A DNA stretch of 38,561 bases from Rhodospirillaceae bacterium (lineage in GTDB: Bacteria; Pseudomonadota; Alphaproteobacteria; Rhodospirillales; Rhodospirillaceae). The notes under the pieces are model-generated. The model saw only the letters and a program-made list of their open reading frames with translations, was not told the DNA's origin and made no database searches. How positions within the stretch are numbered: the stretch's first letter is position 1; each line of letters opens with the position of its first letter. Positions 27,411 to 36,165 of the stretch are shown in pieces. Position numbers and translations under genes: made by a program. The stretch lies in assembly GCA_004297485.1 (NCBI GenBank), contig SCTM01000294.1:1-38561 (forward strand), in the 5' to 3' direction.

Positions 27411-28286
27411 CTAGAGCTTCATGGCCTTGAGCATGGTCGAACCCAGCGCCGCCGGCGAATCGGCGATGTGGAATCCGGCGCTCTTCATGGCTTCGAATTT
27501 CGCGGCCGCGGTTCCCTTGCCGCCGGAGATGATCGCACCCGCATGGCCCATGCGCCGTCCCGGCGGCGCCGTGGTCCCGGCGATAAAACCGACGATCGGC
27601 TTTTTCTTCTTAGCGGCTTTGTAGAACGCGGCCGCGTCCTCTTCGGCCGTACCGCCGATCTCGCCGATCATGACAATGCCTTTGGTTTCATCGTCGGCCA
27701 GGAACATCTCCAGGCAGTCGATGAAGTTGGTGCCGTTCACGGGATCGCCGCCGATGCCGATACATGTCGTCTGTCCAAGGCCCGCCGCCGTGGTCTGGGC
27801 AACGGCTTCATAGGTCAGCGTACCGGAGCGCGAAACGATGCCGATCTTGCCGCGCATATGAATGTGACCGGGCATGATGCCGATCTTGCATTCGCCCGGC
27901 GTGATGACGCCGGGGCAGTTCGGTCCGACCAGACGCGTCTTGGAGCCGACCAATGCGCGCTTGACCTTCACCATGTCGAGCACCGGAATACCTTCGGTGA
28001 TGCACACCGCGAGAGAGAGTTCCGCATCGATGGCTTCGAGAATCGCGTCGGCGGCGAAGGGCGGCGGCACATAAATCACCGTGGCGTCGCAGCCGGTCTT
28101 GGCGCGCGCATCGGCAACGGTGTCGAACACGGGCAGATCAAGATGCGTGGTGCCACCTTTGCCCGGCGTCACGCCGCCGACCATTTTGGTGCCATATGCG
28201 ATGGCCTGTTCGGAGTGGTAGGTGCCCTGGCTGCCGGTGAAGCCCTGGCAGATGACTTTGGTGGCTTTGCTGATGAGAACGGCCAT
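27411..28286 (-). CDS. sucD: Succinyl-CoA ligase alpha subunit
   Basis: Alpha subunit of the TCA enzyme making succinate and ATP/GTP from succinyl-CoA. 291 aa. It opens with [23 protein letters not shown] (CoA-binding Rossmann domain), then [20 protein letters not shown] and [11 protein letters not shown]. The phosphorylated histidine, His248, is in [12 protein letters not shown]. It starts two bases after the sucC stop (TAACATG), a tight coupling. The TAG stop adjoins the PagL-like gene. Confidence 0.98.
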   Translation of the reverse strand: MAVLISKATKVICQGFTGSQGTYHSEQAIAYGTKMVGGVTPGKGGTTHLDLPVFDTVADARAKTGCDATVIYVPPPFAADAILEAIDAELSLAVCITEGIPVLDMVKVKRALVGSKTRLVGPNCPGVITPGECKIGIMPGHIHMRGKIGIVSRSGTLTYEAVAQTTAAGLGQTTCIGIGGDPVNGTNFIDCLEMFLADDETKGIVMIGEIGGTAEEDAAAFYKAAKKKKPIVGFIAGTTAPPGRRMGHAGAIISGGKGTAAAKFEAMKSAGFHIADSPAALGSTMLKAMKL

Positions 28287-28287
28287 G

Positions 28288-29487
28288 TTATGCGGCCTCC
28301 TTCACGGCCTTAACCACCTTCTCGGCGGCATCTGCAAGATTGTCGGCGGAAATGATCGGCAGGCCGGAACCGGCCATGATCTTCTTACCCAGATCAACGT
28401 TGGTGCCTTCGAGCCGCACCACCAGCGGCACATTCAAGCTTACTTCGCGCGCCGCGGCGACCACACCCTCGGCGATCACGTCGCAACGCATGATGCCGCC
28501 GAAGATGTTGACCAGAATGCCCTCCACGTTGGCGTCGGAGAGAATGATCTTGAAGGCGGTGGTGACGCGTTCCTTGGTCGCGCCGCCGCCGACGTCGAGG
28601 AAGTTCGCGGGCGAACCGCCGTAGAGCTTGATGATGTCCATGGTCGCCATGGCAAGGCCGGCGCCATTGACCATGCAGCCGATGGAGCCGTCGAGCTTGA
28701 TGTAGTTGAGATCGTGCTTGGAGGCCTCGAGTTCTTTCGGATCTTCCTCGTCCTCATCGCGCAGCCCGACGATTCCGGCGTGACGATAGAGCGCATTGGA
28801 ATCGAAATTCATCTTGGCATCGAGCGGCAGCACATCGCCCTCGGCGGTCACCACCAGGGGATTGATCTCCAGCATCGACGAGTCCGTCTCAATGAAAGCG
28901 CGATAGAGCGCGGGCAGGAGCTTGGTGCACGACTTGATCTGGTTGCCGGTCAGGCCCAGGGCGAACGCGATCTTGCGGCAATGAAAGCCCTGAATGCCGG
29001 TCGCGGGATCGATGCTCTGCATGATGATCTTCTCGGGCGTGCTCGCGGCCACGTCCTCGATGTTCACACCGCCCTCGGTGGAAGCCATGATGGTGACCCG
29101 GCTCGTGCCGCGATCCACCAGCATGGCGAGATACAACTCCCGTTGAATATTGCAGCCGGTCTCGATGTAGACCCGCTTCACAACCTTGCCCGCCGGACCG
29201 CTCTGGTGCGTGACCAGGGTATTGCCGAGCATCTGCTTGGCGTTTTCCTTCACGTCGGCCACGGTCTTGACCACCCGCACCCCGCCTTTGCCGCCAGCCG
29301 CGGCCTCCTTGAACGTACCCTTACCCCGGCCGCCCGCGTGGATCTGCGCTTTGACCACGTAAACACCGGCGGGCAGCCCTTCGGCCACCTTTTGCGCCTC
29401 GTCGGCGGTGTAAGCGACGCCGCCGGCCAGAACCGGGACGTCGAATTTCTTGAGGATTTGCTTGGCTTGGTACTCGTGAATATTCAT
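28288..29487 (-). CDS. sucC: Succinyl-CoA ligase beta subunit
   Basis: ATP-grasp subunit binding nucleotide and succinate, 399 aa, usual length. It opens [19 protein letters not shown], followed by [14 protein letters not shown] and LEINPLVVT (metal/nucleotide). The C-terminal [16 protein letters not shown] and [17 protein letters not shown] form the CoA-ligase domain. First gene of sucCD; its 5' side faces the oxygenase gene across a 358-bp spacer that contains repeat copy C. I saw no convincing sucC promoter in that spacer. Confidence 0.98.
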   Translation of the reverse strand: MNIHEYQAKQILKKFDVPVLAGGVAYTADEAQKVAEGLPAGVYVVKAQIHAGGRGKGTFKEAAAGGKGGVRVVKTVADVKENAKQMLGNTLVTHQSGPAGKVVKRVYIETGCNIQRELYLAMLVDRGTSRVTIMASTEGGVNIEDVAASTPEKIIMQSIDPATGIQGFHCRKIAFALGLTGNQIKSCTKLLPALYRAFIETDSSMLEINPLVVTAEGDVLPLDAKMNFDSNALYRHAGIVGLRDEDEEDPKELEASKHDLNYIKLDGSIGCMVNGAGLAMATMDIIKLYGGSPANFLDVGGGATKERVTTAFKIILSDANVEGILVNIFGGIMRCDVIAEGVVAAAREVSLNVPLVVRLEGTNVDLGKKIMAGSGLPIISADNLADAAEKVVKAVKEAA

Positions 29488-29623
29488 GGCTGTCCGCTGT
29501 GCTAAAGACGCAACCGGAGGGAGTGGTGTCGTCGCAAAAGGAAAATGACGTGTGGTAAAAAAGGCCCCTAAGCTTGGTCTTTATAGCACCCTCTCCTGGC
29601 CAGGCAACCATGGGTCGATGGGG

Positions 29624-29793
29624 CGAGTGGAGCGGGTTTGGCGTTCGCCGCCCAGGTCGCCGCAGGACTGCACAGCGAATGACAAATCGATAGCTCCCCC
29701 CGAGATTCATTGGTTTACAAGCGGTCTTTTGCTCCTAACATTCCCTGGACAGCCGGCCGAATCGGCATGCGAATGTTGGTATCGGACCACGAG
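29624..29793 (+). repeat. Composite two-hairpin repeat, copy C (decayed)
   Basis: Same layout and orientation as copy A: unit 1 29624-29702 (arms 29624-29648 and 29675-29702, 26-nt loop), a 15-nt linker, unit 2 29718-29793 (arms 29718-29746 and 29768-29793, 21-nt loop). Arm, loop and unit lengths equal those of copy A (unit 79 and 76 bp). The second-unit loop is very similar to that of copy A. Many stem pairs are now mismatched and the CTAG ends have changed (CGAG, CAAG), so it looks older. It fills most of the divergent spacer between sucC and the oxygenase gene. Confidence 0.82.
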
Positions 29794-29810
29794 CACCCCG
29801 CGGCGCAGGC

Positions 29811-29839
29811 TCGCCTGTCTGGAACTGCCATCTTATAAT
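29811..29839 (+). promoter_or_regulatory. Candidate promoter giving a leaderless oxygenase transcript
   Basis: A perfect -10 hexamer TATAAT (29834-29839) ends six bases before the ATG at 29846, so transcription would start at or next to the start codon. The -35 position (29811-29816, TCGCCT) is weak at 17 bp spacing. No ribosome-binding site precedes the ATG, which agrees with leaderless translation. Confidence 0.5.
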
Positions 29840-29845
29840 CCGGCC

Positions 29846-30472
29846 ATGAAGATCCTCGACCTTGAGGCGATTGTCGCCGCCCCCGCGGCACAGAGCCCCT
29901 ACCCCCATTTCAGCCTTGGCGGCGCGCTCAAGCCCGACGCCATTCCATCGCTGATGGCCGACTTTCCGGCGATCCAGCAGCCGGGCTTCTTTCCCATCGA
30001 CGATGTGCCTGTTCAAGGTGCCTTCGCGGAACTTCTCCGCGATCTTCAGGACCCGGCTTTCACTGCGGCGGTGGGCACGAAGCTGGGACTCGATCTTGTA
30101 TCCCGGCCGACCCTTATCACCGTCCGCAAATGGTCGGCGGCGGGCGATGGCCGCATCCACACCGACAGCACCAGCAAGCTGGCGACCCTGCTGGTCTATC
30201 TGAACGAAGCGTGGACGGACACGGGCGAAGGGCGGCTGCGCGTGTTGCGAAGCCCGAAGGACTTCAGCGACTACGCCGCGGAGATTAGCCCCGTGGTCGG
30301 AACGGTTTTCGGATTTCGGCGCGGCGAGAATTCCTGGCACGGACATCTGCCCTTCACCGGCGAGCGGCGCGTGGTACAGATCACTTGGCTGCTGGACGAG
30401 TCCAAAGTGGCCCACAAGCGCCGGCTCGGAAAATTCAGCCGGCTGGTGAAGAAACTGAATCCGTTTTCGTGA
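29846..30472 (+). CDS. 2-oxoglutarate/Fe(II)-dependent oxygenase family protein
   Basis: Soluble 208-aa protein with the double-stranded beta-helix ligand pattern of 2OG-Fe(II) oxygenases: His105-x-Asp107 (GRIHTDS), a distal histidine in NSWHGHLPF (His165 or His167), and Arg174/175 in GERRVVQITW for the co-substrate carboxylate. LATLLVYLNEAW and GEGRLRVL are typical core strands. Substrate unknown; candidates include protein or small-molecule hydroxylation. The open frame extends to 29552, but the upstream part is repeat copy C, so ATG 29846 is used. It stands alone on the plus strand between sucC and mdh and ends at a bidirectional terminator. The basic C-terminus (KRRLGKFSRLVKKL) is notable. 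Confidence 0.82.
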   Translation: MKILDLEAIVAAPAAQSPYPHFSLGGALKPDAIPSLMADFPAIQQPGFFPIDDVPVQGAFAELLRDLQDPAFTAAVGTKLGLDLVSRPTLITVRKWSAAGDGRIHTDSTSKLATLLVYLNEAWTDTGEGRLRVLRSPKDFSDYAAEISPVVGTVFGFRRGENSWHGHLPFTGERRVVQITWLLDESKVAHKRRLGKFSRLVKKLNPFS

Positions 30473-30497
30473 ATGAGGACGATCCTACAACTCAACC

Positions 30498-30623
30498 GTC
30501 ACCCTCGGGCTTGTTCCGGGGGTCCAGAGCGAGAGAGCGCAGTAAGCTGCCAAGAAACGATGTGGGTGCCGCACAATCCGAGCCTCACAAGCTCTGGATC
30601 CCCGGAACAAGTCCGGGGATGAC
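30498..30623. repeat. REPIN-like inverted pair, copy 2
   Basis: Left hairpin GTCACCCTCGGGCTTGTTCC through CCAGAGC and right partner GCTCTGGATCCCCGG through GGGGATGAC are near-complementary across about 60 bp of spacer. It lies between the ends of the oxygenase gene and mdh, just before the shared terminator. Confidence 0.85.
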
Positions 30624-30652
30624 AGCTGATGAGTCGCCGGGACTGAGAAACA

Positions 30653-30684
30653 AAAAAGCCGGCTGCTTTCACAACCGGCTTTTT
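30653..30684. terminator. Bidirectional intrinsic terminator between the oxygenase gene and mdh
   Basis: AAAAAGCCGG (30653-30662) pairs with CCGGCTTTTT (30675-30684) around a 12-nt loop. Both strands end in a T-run (TTTTT on plus, TTTTTT on minus), so it can stop both convergent transcripts. Confidence 0.88.
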
Positions 30685-30719
30685 CGTATCGCGGAGATTT
30701 AAGTACTACGTCACCCGGC

Positions 30720-31739
<1,020 letters not shown>

Positions 31740-31844
31740 TCAGGATTGAGCCGTGGGGATAGCGCGAACCGACCGCCGGGGCAAGACCGGAGCACGCAAA
31801 TGCCCAACGATCTTGGCAGTCCTCGGCCGCGACTCCGACGGTAA

Positions 31845-32105
31845 CTATCGAAACGCGATGCCGATTCCGGCGCCGAGATAGAAATGATCCAGGGGCTGTT
31901 CCCGAAAGAACACGAACCGGCGGTCCGTGGCTTCGGCGAAAGCGGCGAGTTTGTCCGTCACAGGGGCGTTGTCGCCGATCAGCACCGCCCTGGGACTGAG
32001 CGGGTCGGTAATCGTGCGATACTCCCGGGCTGGGCCATGACCTCCGCCGGATCGGCAAGCGCCCCGGCCTGGATCATCGAAACTGACGGGCTGCTTGAGG
32101 GCCAT
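31845..32105 (-). CDS. Hypothetical small protein, possibly frameshifted
   Basis: 86-aa open frame between zapE (10 bp away) and mdh. I do not recognise it. The C-terminal two-thirds (RAVLIGDNAPVTDKLAAF onwards, to HFYLGAGIGIAFR) looks like real coding sequence. The N-terminal third is Gly/Arg-rich and looks like a wrong frame. The next frame over the same bases reads MIQAGALADPAEVMAQP and would join the C-terminal part if one base were added near 32024-32029 (CCCGGG). It may therefore be a small gene with a frameshift, a sequencing error, or chance. Confidence 0.35.
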   Translation of the reverse strand: MALKQPVSFDDPGRGACRSGGGHGPAREYRTITDPLSPRAVLIGDNAPVTDKLAAFAEATDRRFVFFREQPLDHFYLGAGIGIAFR

Positions 32106-32114
32106 GAGCCGAGC

Positions 32115-33260
32115 TTACACGATATGGCGCGACCGGAGATAGTCCGCGGCCTGCATCTCGATCAGCCGCGACACGGTGCGGTGAAACTCGAAGCCGCCCT
32201 GTTGGCCGACGTACAGCTGATCCGGCGCCACGGCAGCGGAACAGATCAGGGCCGTGCGGTGCTCATAGAGTGCGTCGATGAGCGTCACGAAGCGTCGCGC
32301 CGCGTCTTTTCGGTCCTCGGTCAGCTGTGGAATGTGATCGATGATCACGGTCTCGAACGTCGTCGCGACGGCGATATAATCGCTGGGGCCCAGAGCCTGC
32401 TCGCACAGGTCGGCGAAATCAAATCGCGCCACGTGATGGGCGGCCGCAGGCACGGTCACGCGCCGTCCGGCAACCATGAGATGATCCGGCTTGGGCGGCG
32501 CGTCGTCGGTAAGCCGTTCCCACGCGCGATTGAGCGCGGCGCCGGCCACGGGCCCCAAAGGCGTATGATAAACCGGTGATCCCACCAGACGTCCCAAGCG
32601 ATAATCCTGGGCCGCGTCGAGGGCGAGAAGATCGAGCTTTTCCTTGATCAGGGCGATGAACGGCAGGAATTTCTCGCGCTGGAGTCCGTCCTTGTAGAGA
32701 TCGTCCGGGTGACGGTTGGAGGTGGCAACCACCACCACACCGCGCTCGAACAACTTCTCGAACAGGCGGCCGACGATCATGGCGTCGGCGATGTCGCGGA
32801 CTTCCAGTTCATCGAGGCAGAGCAGCGTGGTGGTGTCGGCGATTCCGTCCGCCATGCCGGGAATGGGATCGCCCTCGTCGGCGAACATGGGCAATTGGCG
32901 GCGGCGATGAATCTCGCCGTGAAAATCCCGCATGAATACCTGGAAATGCACGCGTTCCTTGGCCGTCGTTGGCGCGGTGTCAAAGAACAATTGCATGAGC
33001 ATGGATTTGCCGCGACCGACCCCGCCGAACAGATAAAGACCAAGAGGCGGCGCGACGTCGGTGCTTTTCAACCCGAAACGTTCCAGCCAGCTGCGCTTGC
33101 CGCCGCGTGGCGTATAGCGGCGAAGGGCGTGGGCCAGGCTTGATAGTTTTTCCGCCGCCAGTTCCTGCACCGGATCGGCGATCAGTTCGCCCTTGTCGAC
33201 CAGGGCGCGATAGCGGTCGAGCGGCGTTTCCACAGAAGCCGCGTTTACGGATGACTCCAC
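32115..33260 (-). CDS. zapE: AFG1/ZapE family cell-division ATPase
   Basis: P-loop ATPase of the AFG1/LACE1 type, 381 aa. In E. coli ZapE associates with FtsZ during constriction under some conditions; the mitochondrial relative helps degrade respiratory-chain subunits. Walker A GGVGRGKS (79-86) in LGLYLFGGVGRGKSMLMQLF, Walker B TLLCLDELEVRD (147-156), sensor VVATSNRHPDDLYKDGLQR. N-terminal LDRYRALVDKGELIADPVQ is the family opener. The start appears to be GTG 33260. Its linkage to mdh and the suc/sdh genes is common in Alphaproteobacteria and may reflect a respiratory-complex quality role, but that is inference. Confidence 0.93.
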   Translation of the reverse strand: MESSVNAASVETPLDRYRALVDKGELIADPVQELAAEKLSSLAHALRRYTPRGGKRSWLERFGLKSTDVAPPLGLYLFGGVGRGKSMLMQLFFDTAPTTAKERVHFQVFMRDFHGEIHRRRQLPMFADEGDPIPGMADGIADTTTLLCLDELEVRDIADAMIVGRLFEKLFERGVVVVATSNRHPDDLYKDGLQREKFLPFIALIKEKLDLLALDAAQDYRLGRLVGSPVYHTPLGPVAGAALNRAWERLTDDAPPKPDHLMVAGRRVTVPAAAHHVARFDFADLCEQALGPSDYIAVATTFETVIIDHIPQLTEDRKDAARRFVTLIDALYEHRTALICSAAVAPDQLYVGQQGGFEFHRTVSRLIEMQAADYLRSRHIV

Positions 33261-33297
33261 GGTCAGCCGACGCGTGCTGTTGACAAGAACACGCCCC

Positions 33298-33421
33298 GTC
33301 GTCCTCGGGCTTGACCCGAGGACCCAGGGCAGTGAAACAAAGTGAGTGCGGAAGGATTCAATGCGAACTGCATCGCACGGCGTATGAAACCCTGGACCTT
33401 CGGGTCAATCCCGAGGGTGAC
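33298..33421. repeat. REPIN-like inverted pair, copy 3
   Basis: Left GTCGTCCTCGGGCTTGACCC through GACCCAGGG; right CCCTGGACCTTCGGGTC through GAGGGTGAC. The two arms are near-complementary around about 65 bp. It lies in the 192-bp space between the end of the DHH gene (33453) and the start of zapE (33260). Confidence 0.85.
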
Positions 33422-33452
33422 GGCGGAGATTATTCGGACGATGGAGCTTGCC

Positions 33453-34382
33453 TCAGCCGTCGCCGTTGATCTTCGTGATCAGGTCCTTGAGGGTACGCTC
33501 GGACTGATCGTTGGGAACCTGGCAGGTGCCGGCCGCGTTATGGCCGCCGCCGCCGTACTTGAGGCACAGTTCGCCGACGTTGGTCTTGGATGAGCGGTCG
33601 AAGATCGACTTGCCGATGGCGAACACGGTGTTCTGCTTCTTCAGGCCCCACATGACGTGGATCGAGATATTGCTCTGAGGATAGAGGGCGTAGATCAGGA
33701 AACGGTTGCAGGCCCAGATGGTATCCTCGTCGCGCAGGTCGAGGATCACCAGGTTCTTGTGAACCGTGGTGCAGCGCTTGATCTGTTCCTTGGCTTTGGC
33801 TTCGTGCTCGACGTAGAGATCGACGCGCTCGACCACATCAGGCAGCAGCAGAATATCTTCCACCGGCATCAGAACGCATTTCTCGATCAGTTCCATCATC
33901 AGCTGATAGTTGGAGATCTTGAACTCGCGGAAGCGGCCGAGACCGGTCCGGGCATCCATGATGAAATTCATGAGATCCCAGCCCTGGGGATTGAGGACCT
34001 CGTCCTTGTTGAACTGGGCGGCGTCGCCCTTGTCCACCGCGGCCATCAGGCTGTCGCTGATGCGCGGTACCTTGGCCTTGCCGCCGTAATAGTCGTACAC
34101 CACCCGAGCGGCGGACGGCGCGTGAGGGCTGATGATGTGGTTGCTTTTCTTGCCGACGCGGATGGTTTCACTTTCGTGATGGTCGAACGCCAAGTGGACG
34201 CCCTCGACGAACGGCAGATTGGTGGTGATATCGCGATTGGTGATCTCGATGACCCCGTCCTGCATATCCTTCGGGTGGACGAATTTGATCTCGTCGATGA
34301 GACCAAGTTCCTTGAGGATTGCGGCGCAGACCAGGCCATCGAAATCGCTGCGCGTGACCAGCCTGTATTTCCCTGCGGACAT
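33453..34382 (-). CDS. DHH family phosphoesterase (exopolyphosphatase-like)
   Basis: Cytosolic metal-dependent phosphoesterase, 309 aa. DHH domain: RLVTRSDFDGLVCAAIL (Asp13, Asp15) and AFDHHES (Asp67-His68-His69), the metal-binding DHH triad; C-terminal DHHA1 domain with GGGGHNAAGTCQV. The family includes NrnA-type nanoRNases, c-di-AMP phosphodiesterases and exopolyphosphatases. Databases often call this alphaproteobacterial group exopolyphosphatase-like, and I cannot decide the substrate. A strong ribosome site (AGGGG) lies six bases before ATG 34382, with a good candidate promoter behind it. A REPIN-like pair follows the gene. Confidence 0.85.
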   Translation of the reverse strand: MSAGKYRLVTRSDFDGLVCAAILKELGLIDEIKFVHPKDMQDGVIEITNRDITTNLPFVEGVHLAFDHHESETIRVGKKSNHIISPHAPSAARVVYDYYGGKAKVPRISDSLMAAVDKGDAAQFNKDEVLNPQGWDLMNFIMDARTGLGRFREFKISNYQLMMELIEKCVLMPVEDILLLPDVVERVDLYVEHEAKAKEQIKRCTTVHKNLVILDLRDEDTIWACNRFLIYALYPQSNISIHVMWGLKKQNTVFAIGKSIFDRSSKTNVGELCLKYGGGGHNAAGTCQVPNDQSERTLKDLITKINGDG

Positions 34383-34417
34383 CGAATCTACCCCTGGTAA
34401 GTGTGCGTTTGGCCGAA

Positions 34418-34446
34418 AAGATAAACAGGACTTTGGGCTAAAACAA
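34418..34446 (-). promoter_or_regulatory. Candidate promoter of the DHH gene with overlapping palindrome
   Basis: On the minus strand TTGTTT (34441-34446) and TATCTT (34418-34423) are spaced 17 bp, 36 bp upstream of ATG 34382. An inverted repeat CTAAAAC / GTTTTAG (34438-34444 and 34457-34463) covers the -35, a position suitable for a repressor or activator. Resemblance only. Confidence 0.45.
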
Positions 34447-34560
34447 CGCCTGTTGCGTTTTAGCGCCGTTTGGTGTCGCTATGATTCCGAAGTTCGCGGC
34501 GGAATCTGGCGTTAGATGTTGCGAACGTCGGAAGCGCGACACTAATGTCCTCTTGATCTT

Positions 34561-34640
34561 GCGTTCTTATCGAGTCCGAATCGACCGCGTCAATTTCGGA
34601 ATCGGGCCCCCGAACGCAGTTTATAGGGGTCCGTTTATAG
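34561..34640 (+). other. Nested inverted repeat and TTTATAG direct repeat upstream of the lipoprotein
   Basis: GCGTTC (34561-34566) pairs with GAACGC (34612-34617), enclosing TCCGAA (34575-34580) with TTCGGA (34595-34600). Immediately after come two TTTATAG heptamers (34620-34626 and 34634-34640). This is the lipoprotein-proximal part of the 324-bp divergent spacer and probably its promoter region; I see nothing else in the rest of the spacer except the DHH promoter candidate. Confidence 0.35.
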
Positions 34641-34706
34641 TTGAGGGACGCGAAGCACGCCACATGCGCCGTGTTTACGGCCCGGAATAAGGTGAAAAAC
34701 GGCCCC

Positions 34707-35063
34707 ATGCCCCGACCAAAACCAGCCGCGAGGCGAGCTTTCCCCCGAATCGGCGTGCTGCTTGCCGTGGTGGCCCTGACCGGCTGCGCCGGCACCCCCT
34801 ATGTGGACAGCCGGCGGGAGGCCGGCAAAGTGATCAATGTGGGCCCATCCACCGCGGACATGGTGGCCATCTGCTACGGCGGCGGTGAGCCGCCTCCGGC
34901 GGTGATCAAGCTGGCCGAGTCGAAGTGTGCCGAAACCGGGCGGGTACCCAAGTATGAGCGGCGGGATCGCTTCGCCTGCAACCTGTTCGACCCGACCCGA
35001 GCTTTCTTCCGCTGCGTTGCGCCACCGACCGCCCCAGCCCCAGCGCCCAAGGCTGGCGGATGA
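34707..35063 (+). CDS. Small hypothetical lipoprotein
   Basis: 118 aa, not recognised as a named family. The basic N-terminus and hydrophobic stretch end in the lipobox LTGC (Cys27), so export and lipid anchoring are likely. The mature part has a conserved-looking MVAICYGGGEPPPAVIKLAE, then KCAETGRVPKYERRDRFACN and ending FFRCV before an Ala/Pro tail; four further cysteines could form two disulfides in the periplasm. GTG 34692 is an alternative start with the AAGG next to it. It is divergent from the DHH gene and converges on sdhB, with a REPIN-like pair between. Confidence 0.65.
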   Translation: MPRPKPAARRAFPRIGVLLAVVALTGCAGTPYVDSRREAGKVINVGPSTADMVAICYGGGEPPPAVIKLAESKCAETGRVPKYERRDRFACNLFDPTRAFFRCVAPPTAPAPAPKAGG

Positions 35064-35093
35064 TCAGTGCTACGACGGGCGACGAAATCCGCT

Positions 35094-35230
35094 GTCGTCC
35101 TCGGACTTGATCCGAGGCGTGACGTATACGTCACGGGGTGGCAAGGCTCAATGTATGCGGAGAAATCATCGCCACTTGTAGAACGCGGCGCTCCGTAACC
35201 CTGGACCCTCGCGTCACGCGCGAGGGTGAC
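35094..35230. repeat. REPIN-like inverted pair, copy 4
   Basis: Left GTCGTCCTCGGACTTGATCC through GAGGCGTGACG; right ACCCTGGACCCTCGCG through GAGGGTGAC. An additional GTGACG-TATA-CGTCAC palindrome (35119-35134) lies inside. It fills the convergent gap between the lipoprotein and sdhB. Confidence 0.8.
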
Positions 35231-35243
35231 AATGGTCGGAAAA

Positions 35244-36026
35244 TTACCCCGCCCGCTCCAACATCTTCATCTTGATGTCGGCGATGGCTTTGGCCGGGTT
35301 CAGACCCTTGGGGCAGGTCTGGGTGCAGTTCATGATGGTGTGACACCGATAGAGGCGGAACGGGTCTTCCAGATTATCCAATCGCTCGCCGGTGGCTTCA
35401 TCGCGGCTGTCGTTGATCCACCGCGCCGCCTGGAGAAGAATCGCCGGGCCAAGATAGCGGTCGCCGTTCCACCAATAGCTCGGGCAGCTGGTGGAACAAC
35501 AGAAGCACAGAATGCATTCCCACAGGCCATCGAGCTTTTCCCGCTCTTCCGGTGACTGCAAGCGTTCGCCACTGGCGGGCGGCTGCGTCTCGGTCTTCAT
35601 CCACGGCTCGATGGAAGCGTACTGCGCATAGACGTGCGTAAGATCGGGCACCAGGTCCTTGATCACCGGCATGTGCGGCAGGGGATAGACCTTCACCTCG
35701 CCCTTGCAGTCGTCGATGGGCTTGAGACACGCCAGCGTATTCTGTCCGTCGATGTTCATGGAGCAGGAGCCGCAGATGCCTTCGCGGCATGACCGGCGAA
35801 GAGCAAGCGTCGAGTCCATCTCGTCCTTGATCTTCAGCAACCCATCGAGAACCATGGGCCCGCACGTGTCCATGTCCACCTGATAGGTATCCATGCGCGG
35901 GTTGGCGCCGTCGTCCGGATCGTAGCGATAGACCTTGAAGGACCGCAGGTTCTTGGCGCCGGCGGGCGCCGGGTGAGCCTTGCCGGCGGTGATTTTGGAA
36001 TTTGCGGGAAGCGTAAACTCAGCCAT
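35244..36026 (-). CDS. sdhB: Succinate dehydrogenase iron-sulfur subunit
   Basis: Electron-transfer subunit of complex II, 260 aa, on the cytoplasmic face of the inner membrane. [2Fe-2S] ligands Cys80, Cys85, Cys88 and Cys100 ([11 protein letters not shown]...LAC). The [4Fe-4S] and [3Fe-4S] ligands lie in [17 protein letters not shown] (Cys171, 174, 177, 181) and [17 protein letters not shown] (Cys228, 234, 238). All clusters appear complete. Unusually an extra cysteine (Cys176) precedes the third ligand, but this CFCC form is common in Alphaproteobacteria. It is separated from sdhA by 139 bp holding a palindromic repeat. Confidence 0.98.
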   Translation of the reverse strand: MAEFTLPANSKITAGKAHPAPAGAKNLRSFKVYRYDPDDGANPRMDTYQVDMDTCGPMVLDGLLKIKDEMDSTLALRRSCREGICGSCSMNIDGQNTLACLKPIDDCKGEVKVYPLPHMPVIKDLVPDLTHVYAQYASIEPWMKTETQPPASGERLQSPEEREKLDGLWECILCFCCSTSCPSYWWNGDRYLGPAILLQAARWINDSRDEATGERLDNLEDPFRLYRCHTIMNCTQTCPKGLNPAKAIADIKMKMLERAG

Positions 36027-36073
36027 GTGGATCGCCTCTGAATTGCCGGGCCAAAGCCCGATAACATCTTAAT

Positions 36074-36141
36074 CTCCCCCTCACCGCCTCGCTCCGCTCG
36101 GCACCTTCTCCCCAACGGGGAGAGGGTTGGGGTGAGGGGGG
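36074..36141. repeat. C/G-rich double palindrome, copy 3
   Basis: CTCCCCCTCACCGCCTCGC, then the inner pair CACCTTCTCCCC / GGGGAGAGGGT, closing GGGGTGAGGGGG. Same orientation as 20676-20742, with one base change in the inner arm. It sits inside the sdh operon between sdhA and sdhB. Confidence 0.9.
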
Positions 36142-36165
36142 CTTTGATCGAAGCTACTTATTACG

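Noticed and set aside
28222-29505. 427-codon frame opposite sucC
   Set aside because: Antisense shadow of a complete succinyl-CoA ligase subunit gene.
29552-29845. N-terminal extension of the 2OG oxygenase frame
   Set aside because: The extra 98 codons are mainly repeat copy C and do not resemble the oxygenase family; the real start is ATG 29846.
34460-34795. 111-codon minus-strand frame in the spacer before the lipoprotein
   Set aside because: It overlaps the lipoprotein signal sequence, has no ribosome site, and its translation has no recognisable features. The divergent spacer explains the region better.
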